From Chloroflexota bacterium (lineage in GTDB: Bacteria > Chloroflexota > Dormibacteria > Dormibacterales > Dormibacteraceae): 51,939 nucleotides of DNA. The number at the start of each line of letters is the position of its first letter. Positions within the stretch are counted from its first letter, which is position 1. The translations under genes were made by a program, and so were the position numbers. Below the pieces are notes generated by a model. It was not told the DNA's origin and did no database searches. It saw nothing but the letters and a program-made list of their open reading frames with translations. Below are positions 1-7,600 of this stretch, piece by piece. The DNA lies in the NCBI GenBank assembly GCA_005881825.1, contig VBEO01000069.1, positions 1 through 51,939 on the forward strand. The letters are read 5' to 3'.

Positions 1-2
1 CC

Positions 3-641
3 GGCAAGACCGAGATGGAGTGCTACGAGGAGCCCGCCGCGCGGACCCTGCAGGAGATGATCGCCGAGATGCCGGGCTGGCGCCCTCGGCGCTTCGCGGG
101 CAGCGGCCTCACCTGCATGTTCGTGGGCGGCAAGAAGACGGCCATGCCTCACGGATTTGTGCGCGGGCACGGCCTGCAGCCCGGCGACGTGCTGGTGAGC
201 GGCGCGGGCGCCGACATCGACGGCTACAGCAGCGAGCTTGAGCGGACCCTGGTCATCGGCGAGCCGACCGATGCGCAGCGAGAGGCGTTCGCGGCCATGG
301 TCGCCATGCAGGACCGCGCCTTCCAGGCCATGAAGCCGGGCATGCCCATGGGCCAGGTCGAGCTCGAGGTGATCGAGGTGGCGCACGAGCTCGGGCACGC
401 GCAGCACCTGCGCCACCACGTCGGCCACTCGGTGGGCCTGGAGGTGCACGAGGCGCCGTTCCTGGACCGGGGGGAGACCGATCCTTTGGAACCCGGCATG
501 GTGTTCACGGTCGAGCCGGGCATCTACCTGCCGGAGCTGGGCGGCTTCCGGCACTCCGACACCGTCGTGATCACCGACGCGGGCTGCCGGCTGCTCACCG
601 ACTATCCCCGAGACCTGGAGAGCCTGGTTATCGGTCCGTAG
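3..641 (+). CDS. M24 (creatinase/Xaa-Pro peptidase-like) protein, 5' end outside window
   Basis: This is the C-terminal catalytic half of a pita-bread-fold M24 protein; the reading frame is open from the window edge, so the start is missing. The first ATG at 15 lies inside the domain. The ligand His (GHSVGLEVHEAP) and one ligand Glu (TVEPGIY) are present. The other usual metal ligands are changed: the first Asp position reads VLVSGAG, the second reads SSELERT (Glu for Asp), and the last Glu position reads GGFRHSD (Ser for Glu). The M24 fold also includes non-peptidase, metal-free enzymes such as creatinase, so peptidase activity should not be assumed. The stop codon is formed by the first bases of a palindromic repeat. 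Family assignment is sure; function is open. Confidence 0.85.
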   Translation, partial: GKTEMECYEEPAARTLQEMIAEMPGWRPRRFAGSGLTCMFVGGKKTAMPHGFVRGHGLQPGDVLVSGAGADIDGYSSELERTLVIGEPTDAQREAFAAMVAMQDRAFQAMKPGMPMGQVELEVIEVAHELGHAQHLRHHVGHSVGLEVHEAPFLDRGETDPLEPGMVFTVEPGIYLPELGGFRHSDTVVITDAGCRLLTDYPRDLESLVIGP

Positions 642-661
642 GGGCGGGGCTTGCCCCGCCC
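638..661 (+). repeat. 24-nt palindromic repeat, family 1, copy 1
   Basis: GTAG followed by GGGCGGGGC-TT-GCCCCGCCC, a perfect 9-bp stem. The same 24-mer occurs in reverse orientation at 34342-34365, and variants lie at 34301-34324 and 50129-50152. Here it supplies the TAG stop of the M24 gene and ends on the stop codon of the convergent gene. It could act as a bidirectional terminator or be a REP-like element; there is no U-tract. Confidence 0.8.
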
Positions 662-1287
662 TAAGACGCCTTCCTTGTGTGCGGCCGCACCAGCAGCCGC
701 ACCTCTTTCGGGAACTTCTCGAGGACGGGATCGGGCACCTGATACCCGGTGACCATCGACTGCTCCGAGATCCAGAATTCGAGCACGCTCGCGATCAGCT
801 CCATGCAGGCGCTGACCGGCAGGCCGAGCGCCTGCAGCACCGCCGACTGGCCTTCCATGTACGCGCGGGCCTGGCGCTCATACTCGCGTGCCAGCACCTG
901 CATCCGGCGGCTGTTGACGGAAGCCGGGCGCCCGGCGCGCCGCGCCCGCAGCTGCTCGCTTTTCGCATGCCATAGCTCGCGGGTGACGTCCCGCGTCGCC
1001 TCCCCCAGCCCGAGACCGATGGCGCGGATACCCTCCAGGCGCCTCTCGTCCACCCGTTCCACCCAACGCTGGCGAGCCTCGGCGTCGCCCAGCTCGCACG
1101 CGCCATAGAAGCCGGCCGCATGCCCGGGCAGGCTGTGCACCACGAAGTGCCGGCAGGTGTTGAACCGGCCCAGGGGCCGGTACTGCGAGTCCACGGCCAG
1201 AAACTCAATGCGCTGGTAGGCGGCGCAGCTGTGGAAGTCGTCAGGGAACGGCCGCACATAAGGACACGCATCGGCTTGGCGGGCCAT
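661..1287 (-). CDS. Conserved-looking hypothetical protein with N-terminal Cys/His residues
   Basis: A 208-residue protein that I do not recognise by function. The N-terminal 60 residues hold three spaced Cys (ACPYVRPF, HSCAAY, FNTCRHF) and further His and Cys (VVHSLPGH, YGAC), a pattern that could bind a metal or iron-sulfur centre. The middle (about 70-150) is charged and probably helical. No signal peptide or membrane segment is seen. It converges with the M24 gene and diverges from the GNAT gene at 1348, so it looks monocistronic. The ATG at 1287 is the only good start. It is a real gene by codon use; the function is unknown. Confidence 0.65.
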   Translation of the reverse strand: MARQADACPYVRPFPDDFHSCAAYQRIEFLAVDSQYRPLGRFNTCRHFVVHSLPGHAAGFYGACELGDAEARQRWVERVDERRLEGIRAIGLGLGEATRDVTRELWHAKSEQLRARRAGRPASVNSRRMQVLAREYERQARAYMEGQSAVLQALGLPVSACMELIASVLEFWISEQSMVTGYQVPDPVLEKFPKEVRLLVRPHTRKAS

Positions 1288-1347
1288 GGAGAATGGAATC
1301 TAGGAAAGGCCGCGTGCAACTCGGCCGCTATCCTGTGAAGAACTCTC

Positions 1348-1881
1348 GTGGACATGACCGGGCGCCTCGTCCGCCTGCGGGCGCTGCGCCCGGAAGATGC
1401 CGAGGACATCGTCCGCAACGTCGCCGATCCCGAGGTCGTCGAGTTCCTCGACAACTGGGCCTGGCGGCCCTACTCAGCCGAGGACGCGCGGGAGTTCATC
1501 GACCGCCGCGACCCCTCCGAGATGCGCTGGGCGATCGACCGCCTGGAAGACGGACGCTTCCTGGGCGTCTCCGGGTTGCGCCACCTCGATTTCCGCAACC
1601 GCAACTGCCACTGGGGCATCTGGCTGGGCCCTCCCCAAAGCTGGGGCCACGGGTACGGCACCGAGACCTGCCGGCTGATCACTCGCTTCGCCTTCCGCCA
1701 GCTGGGCATGGAAAAGGTGTACCTCGCCTTCTACGAGGGCAACGAGCGGGGCCGGCGGGCATATGAGAAGGCCGGGTACCGGCTGGAGGGCACGCTGCCC
1801 CGCGACGCCTGGCGCGACGGCCGGCTGGTCACCAGCTACCTGATGGCCGCCTACCGCGACGACCCGCTCTACAGCGAGTAA
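1348..1881 (+). CDS. GNAT acetyltransferase, RimJ/RimL type
   Basis: A 177-residue N-acetyltransferase of the RimJ/RimL group, which acetylates protein N-termini or small amines using acetyl-CoA. The N-terminal strand TGRLVRLRALRPEDAE is typical. The acetyl-CoA loop is seen around residues 92-105 (SWGHGYGTETCRL), followed by GNERGRRAYEKAGYRLEG, the usual C-terminal GNAT block. Length is normal. The start is GTG at 1348 with a GAAGAA stretch upstream; ATG at 1354 is an alternative. The gene ends 2 bp from the stop of convergent ilvE. The substrate cannot be told. Confidence 0.85.
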   Translation: MDMTGRLVRLRALRPEDAEDIVRNVADPEVVEFLDNWAWRPYSAEDAREFIDRRDPSEMRWAIDRLEDGRFLGVSGLRHLDFRNRNCHWGIWLGPPQSWGHGYGTETCRLITRFAFRQLGMEKVYLAFYEGNERGRRAYEKAGYRLEGTLPRDAWRDGRLVTSYLMAAYRDDPLYSE

Positions 1882-1883
1882 GC

Positions 1884-2825
1884 CTAGGCCACCGTCGTCT
1901 TCGCGTAAGTGCTGACGCGCCAGCCGTCCGGCGCCTGCGCGCGCCCGCACACCAGGTCGTCATAGGCCGCCTGCAGCTGCCGCGTCACAGGACCGCGCTG
2001 GCCGCCGCCCACCGGGTAGTGGTCGATCTCCACGATCGGCATGACCTCGGCCGCGGTGCCGGCGAAGAACGCCTCTTCGGCGACGTAGAGCTCGGTCGGA
2101 TCGACCTCGCGCTCCTGCACGGGCAGCTCCAGCTGCGCCGCCAGGCGCAGCACGGTGTCGCGGGTGATGCCCTCCAGGATGGCCTGCGTCTTCGTCGGCG
2201 TGACCACCACGCCGTCCCGGACGATGAACAGGTTCTGGCCGGCGCCCTCGGCGACCTTGCCCGACTCGTTGAGCAGGATCGGCATGTCAAAGCCCTTCAT
2301 CTGGGCGTCGACCATCGCCACCCGGCTGTTCAGGTAGTTGGCGCTGGCCTTGACCCGCGGCGACATCGCGTTTTCCGAGGGCCGCCGCCAGGTGCTGACC
2401 ATGCAGCGCACGCCCTTCTCGTAGCGGGCGCCGCGCGGGCGCGGGTAAGCCAGGATGTAGGCCCCGGTCGTCGCGTCCGCGTCCTTCCCCCAGGTCACCT
2501 CGTCGAAGTACGCGACCACGCGCAGGTGAGCGTCCTCGTGCACCTCGTTGGCGCGCAGCAGGTCGGCCATGGCCTCGATCAGCTGGTCGGCGCTGTACGG
2601 GATATCAATGCGCAGGACCCGCATCGAAGTCCCGAAGAGCCGCTTCATGTGGTCGCGCGCGCGGAAGATCAGGAGATCGTCGGAGTCGCCGGCGCGGTAA
2701 GCGCGGATGCCCTCGAAGACGCTGGCGCCGCGCAGCACGGCGTCGCTGCTGACGTGGATGGTCGAGTCGGCCCAGGGCACGATGTGCCCGTTGAGCCAGG
2801 TGTGCTTGGGGTTGGTCTCACTCAT
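1884..2825 (-). CDS. ilvE: Branched-chain amino-acid aminotransferase
   Basis: PLP-dependent fold type IV transaminase that makes leucine, isoleucine and valine from their 2-oxo acids with glutamate as donor; cytosolic. From the chosen ATG at 2825 the protein has 313 residues. The PLP lysine is K159 in VKASANYLNS, the same position as in E. coli IlvE. The cofactor phosphate and substrate region GAGQNLFIV and the block AILEGITRDTV are intact. An in-frame start further upstream would add about 25 residues without homology inside the preceding gene. The start lies 10 bp after the stop of the DUF2332 gene, so the two are probably co-transcribed. D-amino-acid transaminase or ADC lyase are relatives, but the motif set fits IlvE. 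Confidence 0.93.
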   Translation of the reverse strand: MSETNPKHTWLNGHIVPWADSTIHVSSDAVLRGASVFEGIRAYRAGDSDDLLIFRARDHMKRLFGTSMRVLRIDIPYSADQLIEAMADLLRANEVHEDAHLRVVAYFDEVTWGKDADATTGAYILAYPRPRGARYEKGVRCMVSTWRRPSENAMSPRVKASANYLNSRVAMVDAQMKGFDMPILLNESGKVAEGAGQNLFIVRDGVVVTPTKTQAILEGITRDTVLRLAAQLELPVQEREVDPTELYVAEEAFFAGTAAEVMPIVEIDHYPVGGGQRGPVTRQLQAAYDDLVCGRAQAPDGWRVSTYAKTTVA

Positions 2826-2835
2826 TGCGAATCCA

Positions 2836-3873
2836 TTATCGAAGCCAGCGCACCCCGGTGCCGTGTGGGCCGCAGGTGGCAAGTAGTCGCTCCTCCCCAC
2901 CCGGCCAGGTCGTGAGCCGCACCTCGAACGCCCCCGTGCCCGGCTCCAGCCGCAGCCAGCTCAGAGGAGCGTCGATGCCGGCGGCACGCCCCGCCATCGC
3001 CAGGGCGCGCCCGATGCGGGACTGCTCTGAGCCGTGCAGGTACTGAACGAACACCGAGTGGAAGACGACCGTGACGACGCCTGGCGCGGGCCGCGCGAGC
3101 TTGGCCTCCAGCCAGGCGGCCGCGCCGGCTTCCTCGACCAGCGCCGGCACGGCGCGGGCGACCTCGATGGCGCCTCTGAGCAGCTCGAGCCGGCGCGGAT
3201 TGGAGGGCCAGACGAAGGCCGCCAGCGTGAGCTCGCCCTCGGGCGTGGTGGGGTCGATCGGCCGCAGGTCACACCCGGCTCGCTCTGCGATGGCCACCTC
3301 GGCGGGCGCGAACGGCGGCGGCACGGCATAGGCGCCGCCCAGGCAGACAGGCGAGTCTGGGTCGCCCCAGGCGGCATCGCCGGCCTCATACCGGTAATGG
3401 TCCCAGCGCAGGTTGAGGCCGGCGCTGGCCCCCACCTCCAGGACCCGCAGCGGCAGCTGCCAGGCCTGGGCCAGCTCGAGGAAACCGCCCAACAGAGCAG
3501 CGGAGCGGCCGACCTCGTTGGTCTGGCAGGGCCGCGCCACCTGCTCTGCCAGGTATTCGCGGTGCTCTTCCAGCACGATCCGGAACAGCGGCCATGCCGC
3601 CTCCGGATCCCTGGCCGCGTAAGCGGCCGCCAGCTCCGGCACCCGACCGCCGAGCACCAGCCGGTTGACGCCGGCCAGAAAGCGCAGCGGCAGGGCATCG
3701 GCGGCGGGCTCCGACGCGTGGGCCTTCAGTAGGTACCAGACCAGCCCACCGCTCTCCGCGTCATCCGCCGAACGCCGCAGCAGGCCGGCGTAAAGGTTTT
3801 CGCCCGACTCCCCGCACCAATCCGCCTGCCGCCGCAGCCGCCGGGCCAGTGCCTGCTGGCGGTCGTCAGGCAC
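2836..3873 (-). CDS. DUF2332 family protein
   Basis: A 345-residue protein of the DUF2332 family, a group with no established biochemical role. Recognisable blocks are QTNEVGRSAALLGGFLELA, then LRVLEVGASAGLNLRWDHY, which resembles a SAM-binding methyltransferase glycine loop, and VVFHSVFVQYL near residue 270. A methyltransferase-like fold is therefore an inference. Length is normal for the family. The start overlaps the end of the upstream SDR gene by 8 bp, and ilvE follows after 10 bp, so the three form one minus-strand unit. Confidence 0.8.
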   Translation of the reverse strand: MPDDRQQALARRLRRQADWCGESGENLYAGLLRRSADDAESGGLVWYLLKAHASEPAADALPLRFLAGVNRLVLGGRVPELAAAYAARDPEAAWPLFRIVLEEHREYLAEQVARPCQTNEVGRSAALLGGFLELAQAWQLPLRVLEVGASAGLNLRWDHYRYEAGDAAWGDPDSPVCLGGAYAVPPPFAPAEVAIAERAGCDLRPIDPTTPEGELTLAAFVWPSNPRRLELLRGAIEVARAVPALVEEAGAAAWLEAKLARPAPGVVTVVFHSVFVQYLHGSEQSRIGRALAMAGRAAGIDAPLSWLRLEPGTGAFEVRLTTWPGGEERLLATCGPHGTGVRWLR

Positions 3874-4588
3874 GCGCCGGCAGGGACGCCCGGCGGACGC
3901 GGTACCAGGCCAGTATCTCGGGCAGGGCGTCCTCCAGCGCCGAAGGCCGGAACCCGAGCTCGCGGCGGGCGCGCTCGACCTCGGCCGGGTTGGGCGGACC
4001 GATGCGGTAAGGCATCGCCTCGGTCACCGGCCGCGGATCAAACGTCGCCGCGGTGCCGAGGGCGCGGGCCAGCGCCTCGACCAGCGCGCGCAGGCTCACC
4101 TGCTCGAAGACGACCTCGTACAGACCGGACAGCTGATCGGCCGCGCAGGCCAGCGCGCAGGCGTAGCCCAGGTCTTTGACCCAGGCCAGCGCCGCGGGTT
4201 GCTCGAAGGTCTGCTCGGGCACCGGGACCGGTTCGCCGCTCTCCAGCAGCCGCAGGACCTGTGCTATGCGCAGCGTCGGATCCTCAGGTCCGAGCACGGC
4301 GCCCGCACGCAGGGCCGGCACCGGCGGTTGGGCGTTACCGCACGCCACCACCACCTGCCGGTCGACGGGCAGCGGATCACCTCCAACCAGGTCGAGAACG
4401 ATGTCTGGCCGCACCTCCTCGATAACCGCCTCGGGTTGGGATCGGTCGAGAGTGCGGTAGCTGGTGAAGGTGCCGTAAGGCCGGGGAGTCCGGCCCGCGG
4501 CAATCGTCTCCACGCCACGCCGCATCAGCTCCTTGCAGGCCGCGGTGCCAATGAAGCCGGCGCCGCCGATCACCAATGCCCGCGTCAC
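3866..4588 (-). CDS. Short NAD(P)-dependent epimerase/dehydratase-like SDR
   Basis: An extended-SDR-like protein of 240 residues counted from the GTG at 4588. The nucleotide loop ALVIGGAGFIGTAACKEL is clear, and the distal part (LRAGAVLGPEDPT, then AWVKDLGYACALA and the C-terminal LGFRPSALEDALPEI) is typical. The middle, where SS-VYG and the catalytic YxxxK normally sit, is absent: the chain runs from DIVLDLVGGDPLPVD straight to ALRAGAVLG. That is about 50 residues short of the family. It may be a non-catalytic NAD-binding protein or have lost an internal block. The start is chosen because residues upstream of VTRALVIGG have no homology; no convincing Shine-Dalgarno is visible. Confidence 0.7.
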   Translation of the reverse strand: MTRALVIGGAGFIGTAACKELMRRGVETIAAGRTPRPYGTFTSYRTLDRSQPEAVIEEVRPDIVLDLVGGDPLPVDRQVVVACGNAQPPVPALRAGAVLGPEDPTLRIAQVLRLLESGEPVPVPEQTFEQPAALAWVKDLGYACALACAADQLSGLYEVVFEQVSLRALVEALARALGTAATFDPRPVTEAMPYRIGPPNPAEVERARRELGFRPSALEDALPEILAWYRVRRASLPARA

Positions 4589-4649
4589 AGGAGAGGGATG
4601 GGGTCGGTTGCCGAGAGATTCGGCCACCAGGTGGTTCGGATGCAAGGAA

Positions 4650-4746
4650 GCGCCGAGCACCGCAAGGAGCGCACTGCAGGTGCGCGACTGAGGAGCGCAG
4701 AAGCTGACGCCGCAGACGGGCCGCATGGGGGCCGAAGATCCGGCAA
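4650..4746. repeat. GC-rich leader element, copy 1 (resembles 16962-17058)
   Basis: The roughly 170-bp space between the SDR start and the RapZ-like stop holds a 97-nt GC-rich stretch. It shares its opening GCGCCGAG, the core CGCAGAAGCTG and a closing GGCA-like end with 16962-17058, which lies in the leader of uvrB. Both lie upstream of a minus-strand gene in the same orientation. Similarity is only moderate (by eye), so this is a tentative repeat family. Confidence 0.4.
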
Positions 4747-4757
4747 TCCGTGCCCCA

Positions 4758-5387
4758 TCACTCTCCTAGGTCGCGCGCGGAAAACTCGACGTCGATCCCC
4801 TCCATCGCCGAGAGCCGGCGCGCCATCTCCTCGGCGAGCACCACGCTGCGGTGGCGACCGCCCGTGCAGCCGAAGGCGATCAGCAGCCGGTCCCGCTGGT
4901 AGAGCGGGATCGCCCAGCGCAGCGCGGCCTCCAGGCGGTCCGCCAGCTCGACCGCCGCCGGCTGGCCCAGAACGTACTCCGCCACTGCGGCGTCACGGCC
5001 GCTCAGGTCGCGCAGCTCGGGCACCCAGTAGGGGTTGTCGAGGAAGCGCACATCGACGAGCCAGGTGACGTCGTCGGGTACGCCCTTCTTGTAGGCGAAA
5101 GCCAGGCAGGTCACCAGGGGCCGCTCGCGCGGCTGCAGGCGGCTGGCCAGTCTGGCGGCGTCGGCGAGCGCGATCCGGTGGTGCGCGCGCTCGTGGCTGC
5201 CGCCGGCGTGGCCGTCGTCCGGCCCCACATGGACCAGCGTGTACACCACGCCCTGATCGTCGAGGGCACGCAGCTCGGCCGCCGCGTCATCAGCGCCCAG
5301 CACCCGAACATCTGGCTGGGTCGCCCGGAAGAGGGGCGCCGCCGCCCCGGCATCGGCGCCACCCAGCACGAGAGGCTTCGGTCTCAA
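4758..5387 (-). CDS. RapZ C-terminal-domain protein without the P-loop kinase domain
   Basis: Residues from about 90 to the end match the RapZ/YvcJ C-terminal domain (LAFAYKKGVPDDV, LVDVRFLDNPYWVPELR, then IAFGCTGGRHRSVVLAEE). In full RapZ this domain binds RNA or a GlcN6P-type ligand. The N-terminal 85 residues are not the Walker-type RapZ domain: no GxxGxGKS is present, and I do not recognise them. Full RapZ is about 285 residues; this is about 210. It lies just downstream of uvrC, matching the common uvrC-rapZ order in Gram-positive genomes, but yvcK and whiA do not follow. The start is uncertain: TTG at 5387 is taken because the upstream TTG at 5402 is inside a hairpin; GTG at 5369 is also possible. 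Confidence 0.72.
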   Translation of the reverse strand: MRPKPLVLGGADAGAAAPLFRATQPDVRVLGADDAAAELRALDDQGVVYTLVHVGPDDGHAGGSHERAHHRIALADAARLASRLQPRERPLVTCLAFAYKKGVPDDVTWLVDVRFLDNPYWVPELRDLSGRDAAVAEYVLGQPAAVELADRLEAALRWAIPLYQRDRLLIAFGCTGGRHRSVVLAEEMARRLSAMEGIDVEFSARDLGE

Positions 5388-5395
5388 TCGGGGTC

Positions 5396-5421
5396 CCCGC
5401 AAAATCGCAGATTTTGTCGGG
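5396..5421 (-). repeat. Palindromic hairpin, family 2, copy 1 (post-uvrC)
   Basis: CCCG-C-AAAATC-GCA-GATTTT-GT-CGGG on the plus strand, starting three bases after the uvrC stop on the minus strand. A close relative at 39620-39647 also follows a minus-strand stop codon directly, and flanking bases (GGG-CCCC on one side, ATCA on the other) are shared too. It may be a terminator or a REP-like element. Confidence 0.65.
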
Positions 5422-5424
5422 TGA

Positions 5425-7065
5425 TCAGACGATCAGCTCCTTCAGGCGGAGGGCGACACGTTCCGGAACGCCCGCCGCCTGCAGGTCCTCCACGGAGGCG
5501 TCGCGGATCCCCTGCAGCGACCCGAAGGTCCGCAGCAGGGCCTTCTTGCGCGCCGGTCCGATCCCCTCGACGGAGTCGAGCGGCGAGGTCAGAGCCTTGC
5601 GCGACCGCACCTTGCGGTGGTGGGTGATCGCGAATCGGTGCGCCTCGTCGCGCACTCGCTGGAGCAGGAACATGGCCGGGGCGTTGTGCTCCAGGATGAT
5701 CGGATCGGCCCGGTCGGGCGCGAACACCTCCTCCCGCTGCTTGGCCAGGCCGAAGGTCGGGATGTCGGCGAACCCCTGGTCCTCCAGGACCTCCAGACCG
5801 GCGCTCAGCTGGCCCCGGCCGCCGTCGATCAGCACCAGGTCGGGACGGCTGGAGAAGGACCGGTCGCCGACGTCGGCGGCGTCCTCCCGGCGGAGCGCGG
5901 TTTCCAGGCGATCGAAACGCCGGCGCAGGACCTCCTGCAGCATCGCGAAGTCGTTGGGACCGGGCGTGAACTTGATCCGAAAGTGCCGGTAGTGCTCGTT
6001 CTTGGGCCGGCCCTCCTCGAAGACGACCATCGAGCCCACCGCCGAGTCGCCCTGGATGTTGGAGATGTCGTAGCACTCGATGCGGTGCGGAGGCTCGTTC
6101 AGTTCCAGGGCCTCGGCCAGGGCCGTCAGCATGGGCTCGGTTCGGCTGCGGTCGTAGTCGGCCTCGATGCGCTGCTGCTTGAGGTTCTCGGTCGCGGTGT
6201 CCGTGAGCTGGTCGATCAATCCCCGTTTGCGGCCGCGCCGAGGCACCTCCAATGCCACCGGGCCGCCGCGTTTGGACCCCAGCCAGTCCTGCACCAGCTG
6301 CGGCTCCTCCAGCGTGCCGGGAAGGAGGATCGTCCGCGGCACGTGGGTGGCGCTGGCGTAGTACTGGAGCACGAAGCCGCGCAGCAGCTCGCCCTCGGTC
6401 GCCTCCCCGGCGCCCTCCAGCGCGTGGCCGTCGTGGCCGATCATCTTGCCCTGGCGGATGTAGGCGATCTCGACGTAGACGTCCTTTCCGTCGCGCGCGT
6501 AGGCGACCAGGTCCTGGTCGTCGCGGCTGTGGGTGAGGACTTTCTGGCGGTCGGCGATCTTCTCGATCGCCATCAGCTTGTCCCGGTAGCGGGCCGCGTT
6601 CTCGAAATCGAGCACTGACGCAGCGGCGGCCATGCGGTCGCGCAGGTCGCGCGTCAGGACGTCGGAGCGGCCCTCCATGAACATCGCCACCTGGCGGAGC
6701 GTGGCGTGATAGTCGTCGCGGCTGACGCGGCCCTCGCAGGGTCCGGGGCAGCGGCGGATGTGGAAGTCGAGGCACACCTTGCCCTGGCGGAAGATGTCGT
6801 CCGAGCAGGTGCGGAACGGAAGCAGCTGACGCAGCGACTTGACCGTCGTGCGCAGTGATTGGGCGCTGGTGTAGGGACCGAAATACAGCGCGCCGTCCTT
6901 GGCGATCCGGCGCGTGTAGTGCACGCGCGGAAACTCTTCGGTCACCGGCAGCTTCAGGTAGAGATAGTTCTTGTCGTCCTTGAGCCGGATGTTGAAACGC
7001 GGCTTGTAGTGCTTGATGAAGTCGTTCTCGAGCACCAGCGCCTCGACCTCGTTGGCGGTGCGCAC
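5425..7065 (-). CDS. uvrC: Excinuclease ABC subunit C lacking the GIY-YIG N-terminus
   Basis: UvrC makes the dual incisions of nucleotide excision repair in the UvrB-DNA complex. This frame (546 residues) starts inside the N-terminal nuclease at TANEVEALVLENDFIK, which retains the catalytic Glu region. Then follow the Cys-containing linker, a UVR domain (VLDFENAARYRDKL), the RNase-H-like 5' nuclease (IECYDISNIQGD, DLVLIDGGRGQL) and the HhH end (VEGIGPARKKALL). The first 55-60 residues of normal UvrC, with GVY, YVGKAK and LRxR, are not encoded upstream in any frame. A short ATG-started stretch at 7163-7113 (ending GIRKRLRA) sits in another frame and may be a remnant. The protein as encoded should lack 3' incision. 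Confidence 0.88.
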   Translation of the reverse strand: MRTANEVEALVLENDFIKHYKPRFNIRLKDDKNYLYLKLPVTEEFPRVHYTRRIAKDGALYFGPYTSAQSLRTTVKSLRQLLPFRTCSDDIFRQGKVCLDFHIRRCPGPCEGRVSRDDYHATLRQVAMFMEGRSDVLTRDLRDRMAAAASVLDFENAARYRDKLMAIEKIADRQKVLTHSRDDQDLVAYARDGKDVYVEIAYIRQGKMIGHDGHALEGAGEATEGELLRGFVLQYYASATHVPRTILLPGTLEEPQLVQDWLGSKRGGPVALEVPRRGRKRGLIDQLTDTATENLKQQRIEADYDRSRTEPMLTALAEALELNEPPHRIECYDISNIQGDSAVGSMVVFEEGRPKNEHYRHFRIKFTPGPNDFAMLQEVLRRRFDRLETALRREDAADVGDRSFSSRPDLVLIDGGRGQLSAGLEVLEDQGFADIPTFGLAKQREEVFAPDRADPIILEHNAPAMFLLQRVRDEAHRFAITHHRKVRSRKALTSPLDSVEGIGPARKKALLRTFGSLQGIRDASVEDLQAAGVPERVALRLKELIV

Positions 7066-7183
7066 AAACTCGAAGTCCCAGACCTTGCGCAGCAGTTCCG
7101 CCAGTCGGGCACCGCGCGCAGGCGCTTGCGGATGCCCTCCGCGTTGTCCGTCTCGGTCGCCATCGCGGCTAGACTACCCGCCG

Positions 7184-7594
7184 ATGCAGGAGCACCCAGC
7201 GCCTCCAGGGGGGGCGTCGGGGGGAAGGGCTTTGCCCGGCCCGACGCAAGGGGGGAGTTCCCCCCAGTCTCAATTGGGCCCGCAACCCACCACCGCCGTC
7301 CCGCACTACGTCGCACCCGTCCCGGCCACCGCGCCCACCAACCAGCTGGCCATCGTCAGCCTGGCGGCCGGGGTCGCCTGCTACTTCATCCTGCCGGTGA
7401 TCGGGGCGGTGATCGCGGTCATCACCGGCCACATGGCCCGCGGCCAGATTCGACGGACCGGCGAGAGCGGCAACGGTCTCGCGCTGATCGGGCTGATCCT
7501 GGGCTACGTGCACCTGCTGATCGGCCTGCTGATCGGGCTCTTCGTGGTCCTGGTGGTACTCGGCTTCCTGGGGTTCTTCGCCTCCCAGCACTAA
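7184..7594 (+). CDS. DUF4190-like small membrane protein
   Basis: A 136-residue protein with a Gly/Pro/Ser-rich N-terminus (about 1-45), then two hydrophobic segments. The first (about 52-75, AIVSLAAGVACYFILPVIGA) is followed by GHMARGQIRRTGESGNGLA, the signature loop of DUF4190 proteins, and the second covers about 98-130. Function is unknown; such proteins are small integral membrane proteins. The ATG at 7184 is chosen because upstream codons in frame have no homology and overlap uvrC. The N-terminal coding part contains an inverted repeat (GCGTCGGG/CCCGACGC), so the Pro/Gly-rich tail may be a repeat insertion. Transcription is divergent from uvrC. Confidence 0.75.
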   Translation: MQEHPAPPGGASGGRALPGPTQGGSSPQSQLGPQPTTAVPHYVAPVPATAPTNQLAIVSLAAGVACYFILPVIGAVIAVITGHMARGQIRRTGESGNGLALIGLILGYVHLLIGLLIGLFVVLVVLGFLGFFASQH

Positions 7595-7600
7595 CCGGCG

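Noticed and set aside
5384-6775. Arg/Pro-rich minus-strand frame overlapping uvrC
   Set aside because: Second-frame shadow of uvrC with no domain signal.
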